Shown here piece after piece: positions 38,895-50,046 of a stretch of DNA of 64,000 bases. The notes beneath the pieces were generated by a model. It had not been told where the DNA came from. It ran no database searches and was given only the letters and a program-made list of their open reading frames with translations. Made by a program: the position numbers and the translations under genes. Source of the DNA: Tatumella ptyseos (GTDB taxonomy: Bacteria; Pseudomonadota; Gammaproteobacteria; Enterobacterales; Enterobacteriaceae); NCBI RefSeq assembly GCF_030552895.1, contig NZ_CP130649.1, positions 2,418,001 through 2,482,000 on the forward strand, written 5' to 3'. The stretch's first letter is position 1. Each line of letters starts with the position of its first letter.

Positions 38895-39812
38895 TTATGC
38901 GAGAACGAAATTTTTCAGTTTGAATGCTTGCGGAATCTCAGCTTCATTTTCGAAGGTCGCCCACTCATAGGCTTCCTGATTTGCTAAAACCGCTTGCAGC
39001 AGTTGGTTATTTAAGCCATGGCCAGATTTGTATGCAGAAAATGCACCAATCATATTATGACCACACATAAATAAGTCGCCAATCGCATCTAACATTTTGT
39101 GACGAACAAACTCGTCGTCAAAGCGTAAACCGTCTTCGTTTAAGACACGGAAGTCATCTAATCCGATCGCACAGTCAAGACTTCCACCCAGGCACAGGCC
39201 ACGAGACTGTAGTTGTTCAATATCACGCATAAACCCAAAGGTCCGTGCGCGACTAATCTGACGAATAAACGCTTCGGTAGAAAAATTCAAACGGTAGTTC
39301 TGAGAACTTGCGTCAATCGCTGGATGCTTAAAGTCGATGGTAAAGTCCAATGAAAAACCGTTAAAAGGTTTAACTTCGGCCCACTTGTCACCATCTTCGA
39401 CCCGCACGGTTTGCTTAACACGCAAGAATTTCTTAGCACTGTTGAGCTCTTCAACACCGGCATCTAGCAATAAGTAGACGAAAGGTGCAGCACTACCGTC
39501 CATGATCGGGATCTCAGGCGCATCGACTTCGACAATAATATTGTCAATCCCTAATCCAGCAAGCGCTGAGTTAAGGTGTTCGACCGTAGAGATACGGATA
39601 CCTTGGTCATTGATAAGGCAAGTACTAAGCATCGTGTCGCGCACAAATTTAGCATCAGCCGGGAAATCAACCGGTGGATTTAAGTCAGTGCGGCGATAGA
39701 TGACCCCAGTATTTGCTGGTGCAGGCCGCAGGTTCAATGTCACTTTCTTGCCGGTGTGTAAACCGACGCCAGTGGCCTGAACAATACGTTTTAATGTCCT
39801 TTGTTTGATCAT
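38895..39812 (-). CDS. lpxC: UDP-3-O-acyl-N-acetylglucosamine deacetylase
   Basis: Zinc deacetylase for the committed step of lipid A synthesis. It has 305 residues, the E. coli length. Zinc ligands fit the family: His in [10 protein letters not shown] near residue 79, and His and Asp in [11 protein letters not shown] near 238-242; the catalytic-base GH pair is in MCGHNMIG. It is last gene of the dcw cluster, 103 bp after ftsZ, followed by a strong terminator. In E. coli its level is controlled by FtsH proteolysis. Confidence 0.98.
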   Translation of the reverse strand: MIKQRTLKRIVQATGVGLHTGKKVTLNLRPAPANTGVIYRRTDLNPPVDFPADAKFVRDTMLSTCLINDQGIRISTVEHLNSALAGLGIDNIIVEVDAPEIPIMDGSAAPFVYLLLDAGVEELNSAKKFLRVKQTVRVEDGDKWAEVKPFNGFSLDFTIDFKHPAIDASSQNYRLNFSTEAFIRQISRARTFGFMRDIEQLQSRGLCLGGSLDCAIGLDDFRVLNEDGLRFDDEFVRHKMLDAIGDLFMCGHNMIGAFSAYKSGHGLNNQLLQAVLANQEAYEWATFENEAEIPQAFKLKNFVLA

Positions 39813-39915
39813 CGTATCAATCTCGCAAAATTACTGTTTCCAGACGGGATTATATCCCATAAACGGACGAACACTTTAGCACAAAAAGCGATTGTCGCCA
39901 ATTTTCAGTAATATC

Positions 39916-41070
39916 TTAATCTGCTTGCTTACGCAAGAACGCAGGAATATCGAGATAATCTGGCTCTTTATTCGGCTGTGAACTTGGCTCATTAACCACT
40001 TTCGCCGCAGGTTTGTTCTCTTGAGGTAACGGAGTCAAACCATGTTGTTGATAGCGATGATCGACGACAGGTTGAGCGTTATTTTTGTTGGTAACTAAAG
40101 TAATTTCAGGACGTTTGTCCATACCGATGCCAGTTGCAACAACCGTTACGCGCAGCTCGTCGTTCATTTCAGGATCAAGTGAAGTACCAATTACCACGGT
40201 AGCGTTGTCAGATGCGAAAGCACGGATGGTGTTACCCACAGTTTCGAACTCATCTAAACGTAAATCGAAGCCAGCAGTAATGTTGACTAGCACGCCACGC
40301 GCACCAGAAAGATCGATATCTTCCAACAATGGGCTGGAAATTGCCATTTCAGCAGCTTCTTCAGCGCGATCTTCACCGCAAGCGATACCGGAGCCCATCA
40401 TTGCATAGCCCATTTCGGACATCACGGTACGTACGTCAGCAAAGTCGACGTTCATCAGACCCGGACGAGTAATCAGTTCAGCGATACCCTGCACCGCACC
40501 TTTCAGTACGTCATTGGCAGCGCCGAAGGCATCGAGTAGGGAGATACCGCGACCCAACACTTTGAGTAGCTTATCGTTTGGAATAGTAATCAGAGAGTCG
40601 ACATGCTTGGACAGTTCAGCGATACCTTGCTCAGCAAAAGCCATACGCTTTTTGCCTTCAAAGTTAAATGGCTTAGTGACCACTGCAACGGTTAAGATAC
40701 CAAGATCTTTCGCCACTTCAGCGACAACTGGTGCTGCACCCGTACCCGTACCACCGCCCATACCAGCTGCGATGAATACCATATCAGCGCCATCTAATGC
40801 TGCACGTAATGCCTCGCGGTCTTCTTCCGCAGAATTACGCCCAACTTCTGGGTTAGCACCCGCCCCTAATCCTTTAGTAATGTTATTACCAATTTGGATT
40901 GTTTGGCCGACTGCTGTTTTACGTAATGCTTGGGCATCCGTATTCACTGCGAAGAACTCAACGCCTTCGATACGCTCACGTACCATGTGTTCGACAGCAT
41001 TACCACCGCCACCACCGACGCCGATGACTTTAATCACCGCATCGTTGGTTAATTCCATAGGTTCAAACAT
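39916..41070 (-). CDS. ftsZ: Cell division GTPase FtsZ
   Basis: Tubulin homologue that forms the division ring. It has 384 residues. The GTP signature GGGTGTGAAPVVAEVAK is near residues 104-120, with the T7 loop DFADVRTVM near 209-217. The C-terminal conserved peptide DYLDIPAFLRKQAD binds FtsA and ZipA. It follows ftsA by 72 bp. The start MFEPMELTNDAVIKVIG is identical in layout to E. coli. Confidence 0.99.
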   Translation of the reverse strand: MFEPMELTNDAVIKVIGVGGGGGNAVEHMVRERIEGVEFFAVNTDAQALRKTAVGQTIQIGNNITKGLGAGANPEVGRNSAEEDREALRAALDGADMVFIAAGMGGGTGTGAAPVVAEVAKDLGILTVAVVTKPFNFEGKKRMAFAEQGIAELSKHVDSLITIPNDKLLKVLGRGISLLDAFGAANDVLKGAVQGIAELITRPGLMNVDFADVRTVMSEMGYAMMGSGIACGEDRAEEAAEMAISSPLLEDIDLSGARGVLVNITAGFDLRLDEFETVGNTIRAFASDNATVVIGTSLDPEMNDELRVTVVATGIGMDKRPEITLVTNKNNAQPVVDHRYQQHGLTPLPQENKPAAKVVNEPSSQPNKEPDYLDIPAFLRKQAD

Positions 41071-41142
41071 GATTACTCTCCGTTATGTGCCTGTTGCTAG
41101 AGGATCAGTTAATAAGCTTAGGATGATCCTCTTTAATCAAAA

Positions 41143-42399
41143 TTAAAACTCTTTTTTTAACCAACTGTTAAATTTTTTGAACCACGTACTTACTGGTGAG
41201 TGTTTTGAGGACTCCGCCTCGTCTCCCAAATGGGACTCTTTACCATAATGTAAGAGGCCAACTACTGTAGAGTAATACGCTTCTTGCGCGTAATCCGTTA
41301 ATCCTGTGATATTTAACGGCTGGCCAATTCTTACTTGAGTATGGAATACACGCTGCGCACACGCGGCTAACCCTTCGATCTGTGCAGCACCACCAGTCAG
41401 TACAATTCCCGCCGCCAGATGGTGTTTAACCCCTTGCTGACGTAATTGTTCTTGTAATTCGAGAATCTCATCATTAACAAGATTCAATAATTCAGTGTAA
41501 CGCGGCTCAATCACTTCGGCTAAAGTCTGGCGTTGTAAGCTACGAGGCGGTCTTCCTCCTACACTCGGAACCTCTACATTTTCATCTTTACCGACAATAG
41601 AGCCTAACGCGCAGCCGTGACGCACTTTAATCGCTTCAGCATCCGTTGGTGGTGTTCCAAAGGCGTAAGCAATATCGCTCGTGACAACGTTACCAGCATA
41701 AGGTATTACTTTGGTATGACGCAGCGCACCGCCAGTATAGACCGCCATATCCATCGTGCCACCACCAATATCGACGACACACACACCAAGTTCACGTTCA
41801 TCTTCAGTGAGCACAGCATAACTTGAGGCCAAGCCCGCAAAAATCAGCTGATCAACTTTTAAACCACAACGCTCAACCGCTTTAACAATATTTTTCGCCA
41901 TATCGTTATGGCAAGTGATCAAGTGCACTTTAGCATGCATCCTTACCCCAGATAAACCGACCGGGTTCTTGATCCCTTCCTGATAGTCTATGGCATATTC
42001 TTGCGGGATAACATGCAGTATACGATGTTCATCTCGAACACGAACGGATTTTGCTGTATGAACAACATTCTCTACATCATCCTGCGTAACTTCTTCTTCG
42101 GAAATCGGAACCATCCCGATCTCGTTCTGGCAGCTAATATGCTTGCCGGATAACGAGAGGTAAACTGATGAGATTTGGCAATCTGCCATCAACTCAGCTT
42201 GGTCAATTGCGCGTTGTACACATTTTACAACTGACTCAAGATCATTAACACCGCCCTTATCCATTCCACGGGAAGGACAGCTACCAACCCCAATAATGTT
42301 GACCATGCCATCGGGCAGAATTTCCCCTACCAAGGCAGCAACCTTGGCGGTGCCAATTTCTAGTCCTACTACCAGTTTTCTGTCCGTTGCCTTGATCAT
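41143..42399 (-). CDS. ftsA: Cell division protein FtsA
   Basis: Actin-fold ATPase that anchors FtsZ to the membrane. It has 418 residues. Phosphate-binding segments are [15 protein letters not shown] near residue 10 and [14 protein letters not shown] near 208, and the C-terminal amphipathic membrane helix ends [13 protein letters not shown]. It overlaps ftsQ by 4 bp, so translation is coupled. Confidence 0.98.
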   Translation of the reverse strand: MIKATDRKLVVGLEIGTAKVAALVGEILPDGMVNIIGVGSCPSRGMDKGGVNDLESVVKCVQRAIDQAELMADCQISSVYLSLSGKHISCQNEIGMVPISEEEVTQDDVENVVHTAKSVRVRDEHRILHVIPQEYAIDYQEGIKNPVGLSGVRMHAKVHLITCHNDMAKNIVKAVERCGLKVDQLIFAGLASSYAVLTEDERELGVCVVDIGGGTMDMAVYTGGALRHTKVIPYAGNVVTSDIAYAFGTPPTDAEAIKVRHGCALGSIVGKDENVEVPSVGGRPPRSLQRQTLAEVIEPRYTELLNLVNDEILELQEQLRQQGVKHHLAAGIVLTGGAAQIEGLAACAQRVFHTQVRIGQPLNITGLTDYAQEAYYSTVVGLLHYGKESHLGDEAESSKHSPVSTWFKKFNSWLKKEF

Positions 42400-43238
42400 T
42401 GTTGTTTAGCCTGTGCCTGATTTTGTTGCTGATTACCTGTTTGCGTGTCTACGGGTGCGGGGCCCCATCCAACTGCGGCACCCGAATCGTAACGAAGATC
42501 GACATAGCTGATAGTCTTATTATCCGCTTGTGCCTGTTTAACGAGTTCTGGATAAAGAGTAATAAAACGTTGTAAACGCTTATCGTCCTCCCCTCTTCCT
42601 AACTCAATTCTCATACCATCACTTGTAATAAGCTGCCAAGAGTGACGTGCGGTCATCGCTGTGGCTTTTAATGTCAAATGGATACTGTGCAATTTCGTTG
42701 CCATTTGGTAGAAAGCCGCCATGACCTCTTTCTCACTTCCTTCTGGCCCATAAAGTAATGGCATCTCTTGTTTTGGGGCACCTTGGTGGAAAGGCAGAGT
42801 AAATGAAACTCCTGATGCATCGACAACATGCTGTTCATTCCACCTTGCTACGGCAACATATTCAACCAGATGAATCTTTAATTCGTCTGGCCATTGTTTG
42901 CGAACACTTACTTGCTTAATCCAAGGTAATCTTTCCAGTTGTTGCTGAATAATGTCGACATTTTGCGACATAAAGGTTCCTGGCGGCCCCAATGAGAGTA
43001 TTGCTTGACGCACATCATCATTAGAGGTGTAGCGTTTCTCACCCGTCACGACCAGTTTCGAAAGCGGCAGCCGTGAGACATCATCCATCCAATTTACTAC
43101 CGCTATTCCACCAAACACGATAGTGCCTACGACCATCAGTAGAAAAACCACGCCGAAAAGACGAGTACCATTGCTCCGACCAGAACGTAACCGTTTTTGC
43201 GTTTCTTTATTTTTCGTATTCAGTGCAGCCTGAGACAT
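42396..43238 (-). CDS. ftsQ: Cell division protein FtsQ
   Basis: Single-pass divisome protein that links FtsA/FtsK to FtsB-FtsL. It has 280 residues: a short cytoplasmic tail, a membrane segment near residues 27-48, the POTRA domain ([18 protein letters not shown] ... [19 protein letters not shown]) and the beta domain ending in [10 protein letters not shown]. The ATG at 43238 gives [10 protein letters not shown], the E. coli start; ATG 43271 would add 11 residues that lie in the ddlB relic. The only visible ribosome site (GGAG, 13 nt upstream) is in the relic's last codons. Confidence 0.97.
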   Translation of the reverse strand: MSQAALNTKNKETQKRLRSGRSNGTRLFGVVFLLMVVGTIVFGGIAVVNWMDDVSRLPLSKLVVTGEKRYTSNDDVRQAILSLGPPGTFMSQNVDIIQQQLERLPWIKQVSVRKQWPDELKIHLVEYVAVARWNEQHVVDASGVSFTLPFHQGAPKQEMPLLYGPEGSEKEVMAAFYQMATKLHSIHLTLKATAMTARHSWQLITSDGMRIELGRGEDDKRLQRFITLYPELVKQAQADNKTISYVDLRYDSGAAVGWGPAPVDTQTGNQQQNQAQAKQQ

Positions 43239-43248
43239 ATCAGTCTGT

Positions 43249-43437
43249 TTACTCCAGAATCTGTTGGACAAGCAGTGTCATCTGATTTTCTGCTTGCTTG
43301 ACTGCCAATGGGATTAAGTTGTACTTGGTTAAAATAAGTACGGTTTTCCCTTCATCCAGCTGAAATTGACCTTTACTACCGCGCTCAGTAGTCATATTTA
43401 CCTTCCTTGGCAGCTTAGGGCTGGTCAATCTGACCAT
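43249..43437 (-). pseudogene. ddlB: Decayed C-terminal remnant of D-alanine-D-alanine ligase B
   Basis: An open frame of 62 codons at the exact place of ddlB, between murC and ftsQ. Its last 40 residues align without gaps to the end of E. coli DdlB as I recall it: GQFQLDE... against GQFYLLE..., NLIPLAVKQA against [18 protein letters not shown] against LVVRILE, about 17 identities by eye. The ligase active-site part is missing, and so are the first roughly 240 residues. The frame stops at TAA directly after ILE, where E. coli continues LAD; GAC TGA follow, like the old GAC and stop. It may persist because it carries ftsQ translation or promoter signals. It could instead be expressed as a short peptide. 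Confidence 0.8.
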
Positions 43438-43843
43438 GCATAATGATGCTAATCGTACGCTTCACCAACAATCTTAGGTGAAGAAAAAATATCGTTTCTC
43501 ATCAGAAAGATATTTTGCATTATAATCATAAAATTCATTAATAGTCTGAATCTGTATTGATGGCAATATTTTGTCACTAATTATTGCAACCAAGCCGCAT
43601 TGGCGCCTAAAAAACCACCAAATTTTGATTAATCATCATTCCCTGTACAAAACAATGAATCACGTTAATCATTAGCCGATAAGTTGTCGCTCTCTTCATT
43701 AACGGTATTGATTAATAAAGACCTGAACTACCATGAACTGAGACTAAGATCACAACCTGCTCGGTATCGATTCCAGCATAGCAACTCATCATAAGAAATA
43801 CGTTCAAGGAGGCCACTCAACGTCAAATGCGGCCTCCAGCCTC
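43438..43843. other. 406-bp AT-rich remainder of the murC-ftsQ gap
   Basis: Intact dcw clusters of relatives have about 0.9 kb of ddlB here. I see no DdlB-like frame in this part. It is AT-rich, with a hairpin just after murC (separate entry) and a TATAAT hexamer on the minus strand (43524-43519) without a good -35, a possible new promoter for ftsQAZ. A second hairpin (CTTCACC/GGTGAAG) is near 43459-43482. Confidence 0.55.
43808..43837 (-). terminator. murC: Hairpin downstream of murC
   Basis: GGAGGCC (43808-43814) and GGCCTCC (43831-43837) form a 7-bp GC-rich stem with a 16-nt loop, 7 nt past the murC stop. The minus-strand tail TTGAACGTATTTCTT is a poor U tract. It could be a weak terminator splitting the dcw cluster. 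Confidence 0.5.
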
Positions 43844-45310
43844 TTAGCCCTTAGCAAGTTCTGCGGGCACTTCCCAGTTTTCCGCTAACTGACGGGCAAT
43901 TCGTCCCACCGTACCAGCCCCTTGTAAAAGCACAAGATCATTGCCACTTAATGTCGGCGCTAAGAATTCCAGTAGCGCATCTTGATCCGTCACCAAAATT
44001 GGATCGACTTTTCCACGAGAACGAACTGAACGACACAGTGCTCGACTATCCGCCCCTGCAATCGGCGACTCACCGGCAGAATAAACATCCAGCATCAACA
44101 ATACGTCAACATTCGAGAGAACATTGGCAAAATCGTCAAATAAGTCGCGAGTTCGGGTGTATCGATGGGGTTGAAACACCATGACTAATTTCTTATCTGG
44201 CCAGCCTGCTCGTGCGGCTTTGATTGTGGCATCCACTTCTGTTGGATGGTGACCATAATCATCCACGAGCATTGCACTACCACTGACGTCGCTGACCTTA
44301 TCGGTGGCATAATCACCCAATACATCAAAACGACGCCCGGTACCCTGGAAGCTCTCCAAGGCCGCTAAGATATCGCAATCTTCAATTCCCTCTTCCGTGG
44401 CCACCGCAATGGCCGCCGCAGCGTTTAGTGCATTATGGCGCCCCGGTGCATTTAACGTCACGACCATTTCTGGCTTATCCTGGCGATACACGGTAAAACG
44501 GCCTGTCGCACCCTGCTGCTGATAGTCTGCGATACGCACATCGGCATCATCACTGAAACCATAGGTCGTCACTTGGCGGCCTACTTCAGGCAGTAATTCA
44601 CGGATCACTTCATCGTCTACACATAATACCGCTCGGCCATAGAAAGGAAGATTGTGTAAAAAGTTAATGAAGGTCTGTTTTAAATTTTCGAAGTCACCCT
44701 GGTAAGTATCCATGTGGTCGGCTTCAATATTCGTTACTATCGCAACCATTGGCTGCAAATGCAGGAAGGAGGCATCACTCTCATCCGCTTCCGCGATCAA
44801 GTAGCGACTACTTCCTAAGCGTGCATGTGTTCCCGCCGCCTTCACTAAGCCACCGTTGACGAATGTTGGATCCAAGCCGCCCTCGGCATAAATACTGGAA
44901 ACCATAGCAGTCGTCGTCGTTTTACCGTGTGTCCCAGCAATCGCAATGCCATGTCGAAAACGCATCAGTTCGGCGAGCATCTCCGCACGGCGGATAACAG
45001 GAATACGAGAATCTCTTGCCGCCACTAACTCTGGGTTGTCTTCGGCAATCGCACTGGATACCACGACAACACTGACCCCTCGAATATTTTCTGGGCTGTG
45101 ATTGAAATAGATCGTCGCACCAAGGCCTGTCAGGTGTTTCGTTACCGCATTAGGTGCCAAATCAGAACCACTAATCTGATACCCTTCATTGGCCAACACT
45201 TCAGCAATACCGCCCATACCTGCGCCACCAATACCCACAAAATGGATGTGTTTTACACGTCTCATTTCCGGCACGATAGAGCGTAACTTTGCTAATTGTT
45301 GAGTATTCAT
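43844..45310 (-). CDS. murC: UDP-N-acetylmuramate-L-alanine ligase
   Basis: First amino-acid ligase of peptidoglycan precursor synthesis, in the cytoplasm. It has 488 residues. N-terminal UDP-binding [17 protein letters not shown] near 22-38, ATP loop GTHGKTTTT near 122-130, and DYGHHPTEV near 345. It follows murG by 50 bp. The ddlB gene that should come next is decayed. Confidence 0.98.
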   Translation of the reverse strand: MNTQQLAKLRSIVPEMRRVKHIHFVGIGGAGMGGIAEVLANEGYQISGSDLAPNAVTKHLTGLGATIYFNHSPENIRGVSVVVVSSAIAEDNPELVAARDSRIPVIRRAEMLAELMRFRHGIAIAGTHGKTTTTAMVSSIYAEGGLDPTFVNGGLVKAAGTHARLGSSRYLIAEADESDASFLHLQPMVAIVTNIEADHMDTYQGDFENLKQTFINFLHNLPFYGRAVLCVDDEVIRELLPEVGRQVTTYGFSDDADVRIADYQQQGATGRFTVYRQDKPEMVVTLNAPGRHNALNAAAAIAVATEEGIEDCDILAALESFQGTGRRFDVLGDYATDKVSDVSGSAMLVDDYGHHPTEVDATIKAARAGWPDKKLVMVFQPHRYTRTRDLFDDFANVLSNVDVLLMLDVYSAGESPIAGADSRALCRSVRSRGKVDPILVTDQDALLEFLAPTLSGNDLVLLQGAGTVGRIARQLAENWEVPAELAKG

Positions 45311-45360
45311 GAATAACTTCTTACCTATACCTTACGAGAGATGAAAACTTCATCCCTAAA

Positions 45361-46422
45361 TTAATGAGCGACGATATCTTTAATAGCTTGTGCGACACGC
45401 TGAGTTGAGTCTGGAATCGCTGTTTTTCGTGCATTCTCGGCATAACCCAGTAGCGTTTCACGGTCCCACTTTTGCAAGCACTCTATCACTGCTTGTGCAG
45501 TAAACTGCGGCTGTTCTAAAATGACGGCCGCCCCCGCTTTCTCAAGCGATAACGCATTCCAATACTGTTGGCGATCCTTATGCGGAAAAGGAACAAAGAT
45601 TGCCGCGACACCCGCTGACGCAATTTCGCTAACGGTTAATGCACCGGAACGGCACACCACCACATCGGCCCAAGCATAAGCCTCAGCGACATCATCGATA
45701 AATTCTGTGATGTTATGATGCCCAACCCCGCGCTGACGATAATCTTGTTCAACCTCTGCTTGGTTACCCTTACCGGTCTGATGCCAAATCGTCACTTTAT
45801 CCCCTAGCGCTTGTGCGACTTCGGGTAATTGCTGATTAAGGATACGCGCCCCTTGACTCCCCCCCATCACCAAAACTCTTAGTGGACCTTCTCTCTCTTG
45901 AAATCGGAGGGCCGGCGTAGGAAGGGCTAAAACATCTTTACGCACTGGATTCCCCACCACCTCTGCATTAGGGAAAGCTCCAGAGAAGGCTTGCATGACT
46001 TTACGAGCAATTTTAGAGAGCCATTGGTTTGTGAGGCCCGCGATGCCGTTCTGTTCGTGCAGGACAACTGGTACGCCACAACTCCAAGCGGCTAATCCAC
46101 CGGGGCCAGAAACATAGCCGCCCATCCCTAACACTATGTCAGGTTGCCATTGTTTAATAATTTTTCTCGCTTGCCGCCAAGCGGAGAAAATACGCCAAGG
46201 TGCTTGTAAAAGCGCTTTAACGCCTTTACCACGTAATCCATTAATTTTGATAAAATCGATGGCAATACCATGCTTAGGCACTAAATCGGCTTCCATCCGG
46301 TCAGCGGTGCCTAGCCAACGGACTTCCCAACCTTCTTCCATTAATTGATGGGCCACTGCCAAGCCGGGGAAAACATGTCCTCCCGTTCCACCTGCCATGA
46401 CCATCAGTTTTTTACTACTCAT
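45361..46422 (-). CDS. murG: Undecaprenyl-PP-MurNAc-pentapeptide GlcNAc transferase
   Basis: Makes lipid II from lipid I on the inner face of the membrane. It has 353 residues, GT-B fold. N-terminal [14 protein letters not shown] near residues 11-24, [12 protein letters not shown] near 103, and C-terminal donor-binding [12 protein letters not shown] near 260. It overlaps ftsW by 4 bp. Confidence 0.98.
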   Translation of the reverse strand: MSSKKLMVMAGGTGGHVFPGLAVAHQLMEEGWEVRWLGTADRMEADLVPKHGIAIDFIKINGLRGKGVKALLQAPWRIFSAWRQARKIIKQWQPDIVLGMGGYVSGPGGLAAWSCGVPVVLHEQNGIAGLTNQWLSKIARKVMQAFSGAFPNAEVVGNPVRKDVLALPTPALRFQEREGPLRVLVMGGSQGARILNQQLPEVAQALGDKVTIWHQTGKGNQAEVEQDYRQRGVGHHNITEFIDDVAEAYAWADVVVCRSGALTVSEIASAGVAAIFVPFPHKDRQQYWNALSLEKAGAAVILEQPQFTAQAVIECLQKWDRETLLGYAENARKTAIPDSTQRVAQAIKDIVAH

Positions 46423-47645
46423 CGATTACCTCGGGTTACCGCATGGGCTTTCGCTAAGCGCGTTTCAAAATCAATACGTAGCAGCAGTACTATCGCCGTG
46501 GACATGATAATTAAGCTTGAGCCACCGTAACTGATGAGCGGTAGGGTTAGACCTTTAGTGGGTAGCATGCCCGCTGCCGCGCCAACGTTAACTAAAGCTT
46601 GGAAACTGAACCAGACGCCTATCGCACAGGCTAAAAACCCTGCAAAACGCTGATCGAGCTCTAGCGCTCTACGACCTATCGACATCGCACGAAATGCCAC
46701 AAAGAATACCATCAATAGCGCAAGAACCACACCAAAATAGCCAAGTTCTTCGCCGATAATCGCGAAGATAAAGTCGGTATGAGCTTCCGGCAGATATTCT
46801 AATTTCTGTACAGAGTTACCAAGCCCTTGTCCCCAGAACTCACCGCGTCCAAATGCCATTAAAGATTGTGTTAATTGGTAACCACTTCCAAAAGGATCTG
46901 CCCAAGGATTCCAGAACGATGTCACGCGTCGCATCCGATATGGCTCAACCATAATCAGCAGAACGACTGAGAATAATCCACAGCCGATAATCGCCAAGAA
47001 CTGCCAAAGCTTAGCGCCGGCTAGAAACAACATCGCCAACGTTGTTACAAACAGTACGATAACTGTACCTAAATCGGGCTGTGCTAAGAGCAGTACTGCG
47101 AGAATCACCATCACCCCCATGGGTTTTAAAAATCCCCATAGGTTGCTTCGTACTTCGTCTACCTTCCGCACCAGATAACTGGCCAGATAACAAAAGAGCG
47201 AGAGTTTGGAGAATTCAGCAGGCTGAATGCGTAATGGTCCTAATGCAATCCACCGCGAAGCCCCGTTTACTGAGCTTCCCACCACTAAAACTACTAATAA
47301 CATTACGACGGAAAGTAACAGCATGACATTGCTATACTTCTGCCAGAATGACATGGGCAAACGCAAAGTAATGAGTGAAATGGCGAAACCTAAGCCTAGG
47401 TAAAAAGCATCACGTTTAGCAAAGTAGAATGGGTCGTCGTTCATACGTTGCCCGACCGGTACAGATGCCGAGGTCACCATCACAAAACCAATGATAGCGA
47501 GTCCAAAGGTCAGCCATAATAATGTGCGATCATAAAGAACCACCGAGGACGTATCTTTTTCCCGTGACCCCATGACCCAATCTTGTATCCGTTCTGAAAG
47601 CGCAGCAACGCCGCGCCCTAAGAGCCTCAGACCCGGGATATGCAT
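46419..47645 (-). CDS. ftsW: Septal peptidoglycan glycosyltransferase FtsW (SEDS family)
   Basis: Polytopic SEDS protein that polymerises septal glycan with FtsI. It has 408 residues and about ten membrane segments. Conserved blocks: [13 protein letters not shown] near 164-176, the [17 protein letters not shown] loop near 285, and [17 protein letters not shown] near 363. It overlaps murD by one base and murG by 4 bp. Confidence 0.97.
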   Translation of the reverse strand: MHIPGLRLLGRGVAALSERIQDWVMGSREKDTSSVVLYDRTLLWLTFGLAIIGFVMVTSASVPVGQRMNDDPFYFAKRDAFYLGLGFAISLITLRLPMSFWQKYSNVMLLLSVVMLLVVLVVGSSVNGASRWIALGPLRIQPAEFSKLSLFCYLASYLVRKVDEVRSNLWGFLKPMGVMVILAVLLLAQPDLGTVIVLFVTTLAMLFLAGAKLWQFLAIIGCGLFSVVLLIMVEPYRMRRVTSFWNPWADPFGSGYQLTQSLMAFGRGEFWGQGLGNSVQKLEYLPEAHTDFIFAIIGEELGYFGVVLALLMVFFVAFRAMSIGRRALELDQRFAGFLACAIGVWFSFQALVNVGAAAGMLPTKGLTLPLISYGGSSLIIMSTAIVLLLRIDFETRLAKAHAVTRGNR

Positions 47646-48961
47646 TAGCCCAACTCCTTCGCTAGCGCCGCGAATCGTTCGCCACGCTGTTCATAGTTTT
47701 TAAATTGATCGAGACTGGCACAGGCGGGAGAAAGTAACACAACATCTCCCTTCTGTACCCGTTGGCTGATCGCGTGCATGGCGTCCTCGAGCGTATCGAC
47801 ACGAACCGAAATTTCAGGACGCAGCGCATATAACAATTCCGCATCTCGGCCGAAGCAGTAAACCTTTATATTGTTACCTTGTATTAATCGCTCTAAGGGG
47901 GAAAAGTCGGCAGCCTTACCATCTCCACCGAGTAGCAACCATAATGTCCCTTGGCACTGCAGGCCCTTGAGAGCCGCCTCGGTACTGCCGACGTTGGTCG
48001 CTTTCGAGTCGTTAATCCACTCAACACCCGCATTTCGATGGACCAACTGGTAGCGATGCGGCAATCCAGTGAAAGTCGTTAAGGCCTTCAAACAGCTTGC
48101 GCGCGGTACGCCAACCGCTTCCGCTAGCGCTAAGGCGGCTAACGCATTGGTGAGGTTGTGCTGACCAGTAAGATGCATTTCATCACTATTCAGGACCTTC
48201 TCGCCCTTGGCGCGCAACCATGTCTGACCTTGTTGCTGATTAAGGTGATAGTCGCCAAAGGTGACACCAAAACTAATGCAGCGGCGATCAACGCCACGGA
48301 CCGGCATCGTCATCGCATCGTCGACATTGACGATACAGTGCTTAGCCTGCTCGTAAATACGCAGCTTAGCCGCGCGATATTGTTGAAAACCAAGTGGATA
48401 ACGATCCATATGATCTTCCGTTACATTTAAAATGGTGGCTGCGCTAGCTTTGAGACTTTGCGTTGTCTCCAATTGAAAACTCGATAACTCAAGGACATAG
48501 AGTTGCACATGAGGATTCAACAAGGACAATGCAGGAAGACCAATATTCCCGCCGACTGCGGTTTGCCATCCAGCAGCACGGGCCATTTCACCCACTAGAC
48601 TAGTTACTGTACTTTTACCGTTCGAGCCGGTGATCGCCACGATAGGCGCCTGCGCTTCACGGCAGAATAATTCGATATCACCCACAATCTCGATTCCTTC
48701 TGCCGCAGCTTCGCTAATAGCGGGGTGTGACAGCGCAATACCGGGACTGAGAACGATGAGGTCAGCGTCTAGTAACCACTGCTTATTTATATCGCCAACC
48801 CAGCGCTCAATCTTTTCAGGCAGTTTATCGATACCAGGAGGATTGCTACGCGAGTCGATTACCTTAGGCACAACGCCCCGCGCCAAGAAAAACTCAACAC
48901 AAGACAGGCCAGTAATACCTAAGCCCACGATAACAATTTTTCTACCTTGGTAATCTGCCAT
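47645..48961 (-). CDS. murD: UDP-N-acetylmuramoyl-L-alanine-D-glutamate ligase
   Basis: Adds D-glutamate to UDP-MurNAc-L-Ala. It has 438 residues. [15 protein letters not shown] near the N-terminus binds the UDP moiety; the ATP loop is [11 protein letters not shown] near 112-122; [15 protein letters not shown] near 318 and [11 protein letters not shown] near 413 are family blocks. It is tightly packed between mraY (2 bp) and ftsW (1-bp overlap). Confidence 0.98.
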   Translation of the reverse strand: MADYQGRKIVIVGLGITGLSCVEFFLARGVVPKVIDSRSNPPGIDKLPEKIERWVGDINKQWLLDADLIVLSPGIALSHPAISEAAAEGIEIVGDIELFCREAQAPIVAITGSNGKSTVTSLVGEMARAAGWQTAVGGNIGLPALSLLNPHVQLYVLELSSFQLETTQSLKASAATILNVTEDHMDRYPLGFQQYRAAKLRIYEQAKHCIVNVDDAMTMPVRGVDRRCISFGVTFGDYHLNQQQGQTWLRAKGEKVLNSDEMHLTGQHNLTNALAALALAEAVGVPRASCLKALTTFTGLPHRYQLVHRNAGVEWINDSKATNVGSTEAALKGLQCQGTLWLLLGGDGKAADFSPLERLIQGNNIKVYCFGRDAELLYALRPEISVRVDTLEDAMHAISQRVQKGDVVLLSPACASLDQFKNYEQRGERFAALAKELG

Positions 48962-48963
48962 AA

Positions 48964-50046
48964 TTAACGTACCTTCAAGGTGGCGAGACCGATTAACACT
49001 AACATTAATGAAATGATCCAGAAGCGCACAATAACGCGCGGCTCGGGCCAGCCTTTTAACTCATAATGGTGGTGGATAGGCGCCATACGGAAGATGCGTT
49101 GTCCACGTAATTTGAACGAGCCTACTTGTAAAATGACCGACAGCGTCTCCACCACGAATACACCGCCCATAATAACCAGTAAGAACTCTTGGCGAAGTAA
49201 TACCGCAATAGTACCCAGTGCACCGCCTAACGCCAGTGAACCAACATCACCCATAAACACTTGTGCTGGGTAAGTATTGAACCAAAGGAAGCCAAGTCCC
49301 GCGCCGACAATTGCCGTACAGACAATGACTAACTCGCCCGCGTGGCGTAGATAAGGAATATGCAGATAGTCCGCAAAGTTCACGTTACCCGTTGCCCAGG
49401 CAACGAGTCCAAATCCGGCAGCCACGAATACGGTCGGCATAATCGCTAAGCCGTCCAGTCCATCAGTTAGATTGACAGCATTACTCGTACCAACAATCAC
49501 AAAATAGGTCAGGAACAGATAAAGCAGCCCTAATTGCGGCATGATATCTTTAAAGAAAGGGACGACGAGTTGTGTCGCTGGGGTATCTTTACCAATGGCG
49601 TAAAGAGCGAAAGCCACCCCTAGCGCAATCACCGATTGCCAGAAATACTTCCAACGCGCGATCAGGCCTTTCGTATCCTTACGGACAACTTTACGGTAAT
49701 CGTCGACAAAGCCTACGATACCGTAGCCGATCAGTACTACCAGCACACACCATACGTAGGGGTTAGAAGGGTAAGCCCATAACAACACCGAAATGGTAAT
49801 GGAGGTTAGGATCATTATTCCCCCCATGGTCGGTGTTCCACGCTTACTGAAATGTGATTCGGGTCCATCGTTACGGACGACTTGGCCAATCTGTAATTTC
49901 TGCAGCCAGGCAATCAAACGTGGCCCCATCCATAATGAGATAAATAAAGCCGTTAATAAGCTGACGATGGCGCGAAACGTCAAATACGAGAAGACGTTAA
50001 ATCCTGAATAAAATTTAGCCAGATGTTCGGCTAGCCAAACTAACAT
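48964..50046 (-). CDS. mraY: Phospho-MurNAc-pentapeptide transferase
   Basis: Integral membrane enzyme that joins phospho-MurNAc-pentapeptide to undecaprenyl phosphate, giving lipid I. It has 360 residues and about ten membrane segments. Catalytic motifs: GFVDDYRKV near 112-120 and [13 protein letters not shown] near 187-199, plus the [15 protein letters not shown] segment near 321. It overlaps murF by 7 bp. Confidence 0.98.
   Translation of the reverse strand: MLVWLAEHLAKFYSGFNVFSYLTFRAIVSLLTALFISLWMGPRLIAWLQKLQIGQVVRNDGPESHFSKRGTPTMGGIMILTSITISVLLWAYPSNPYVWCVLVVLIGYGIVGFVDDYRKVVRKDTKGLIARWKYFWQSVIALGVAFALYAIGKDTPATQLVVPFFKDIMPQLGLLYLFLTYFVIVGTSNAVNLTDGLDGLAIMPTVFVAAGFGLVAWATGNVNFADYLHIPYLRHAGELVIVCTAIVGAGLGFLWFNTYPAQVFMGDVGSLALGGALGTIAVLLRQEFLLVIMGGVFVVETLSVILQVGSFKLRGQRIFRMAPIHHHYELKGWPEPRVIVRFWIISLMLVLIGLATLKVR

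Noticed and set aside
40514..41146. 210-codon open frame antisense to ftsZ
   Set aside because: Ser/Pro/Thr-rich low-complexity translation opposite a highly conserved gene; a codon-bias shadow.
43459..43482. CTTCACC/GGTGAAG hairpin as terminator before the ddlB relic
   Set aside because: The A run follows the stem on the plus strand, so on the minus strand the T run precedes the hairpin; wrong order for a terminator in either direction.
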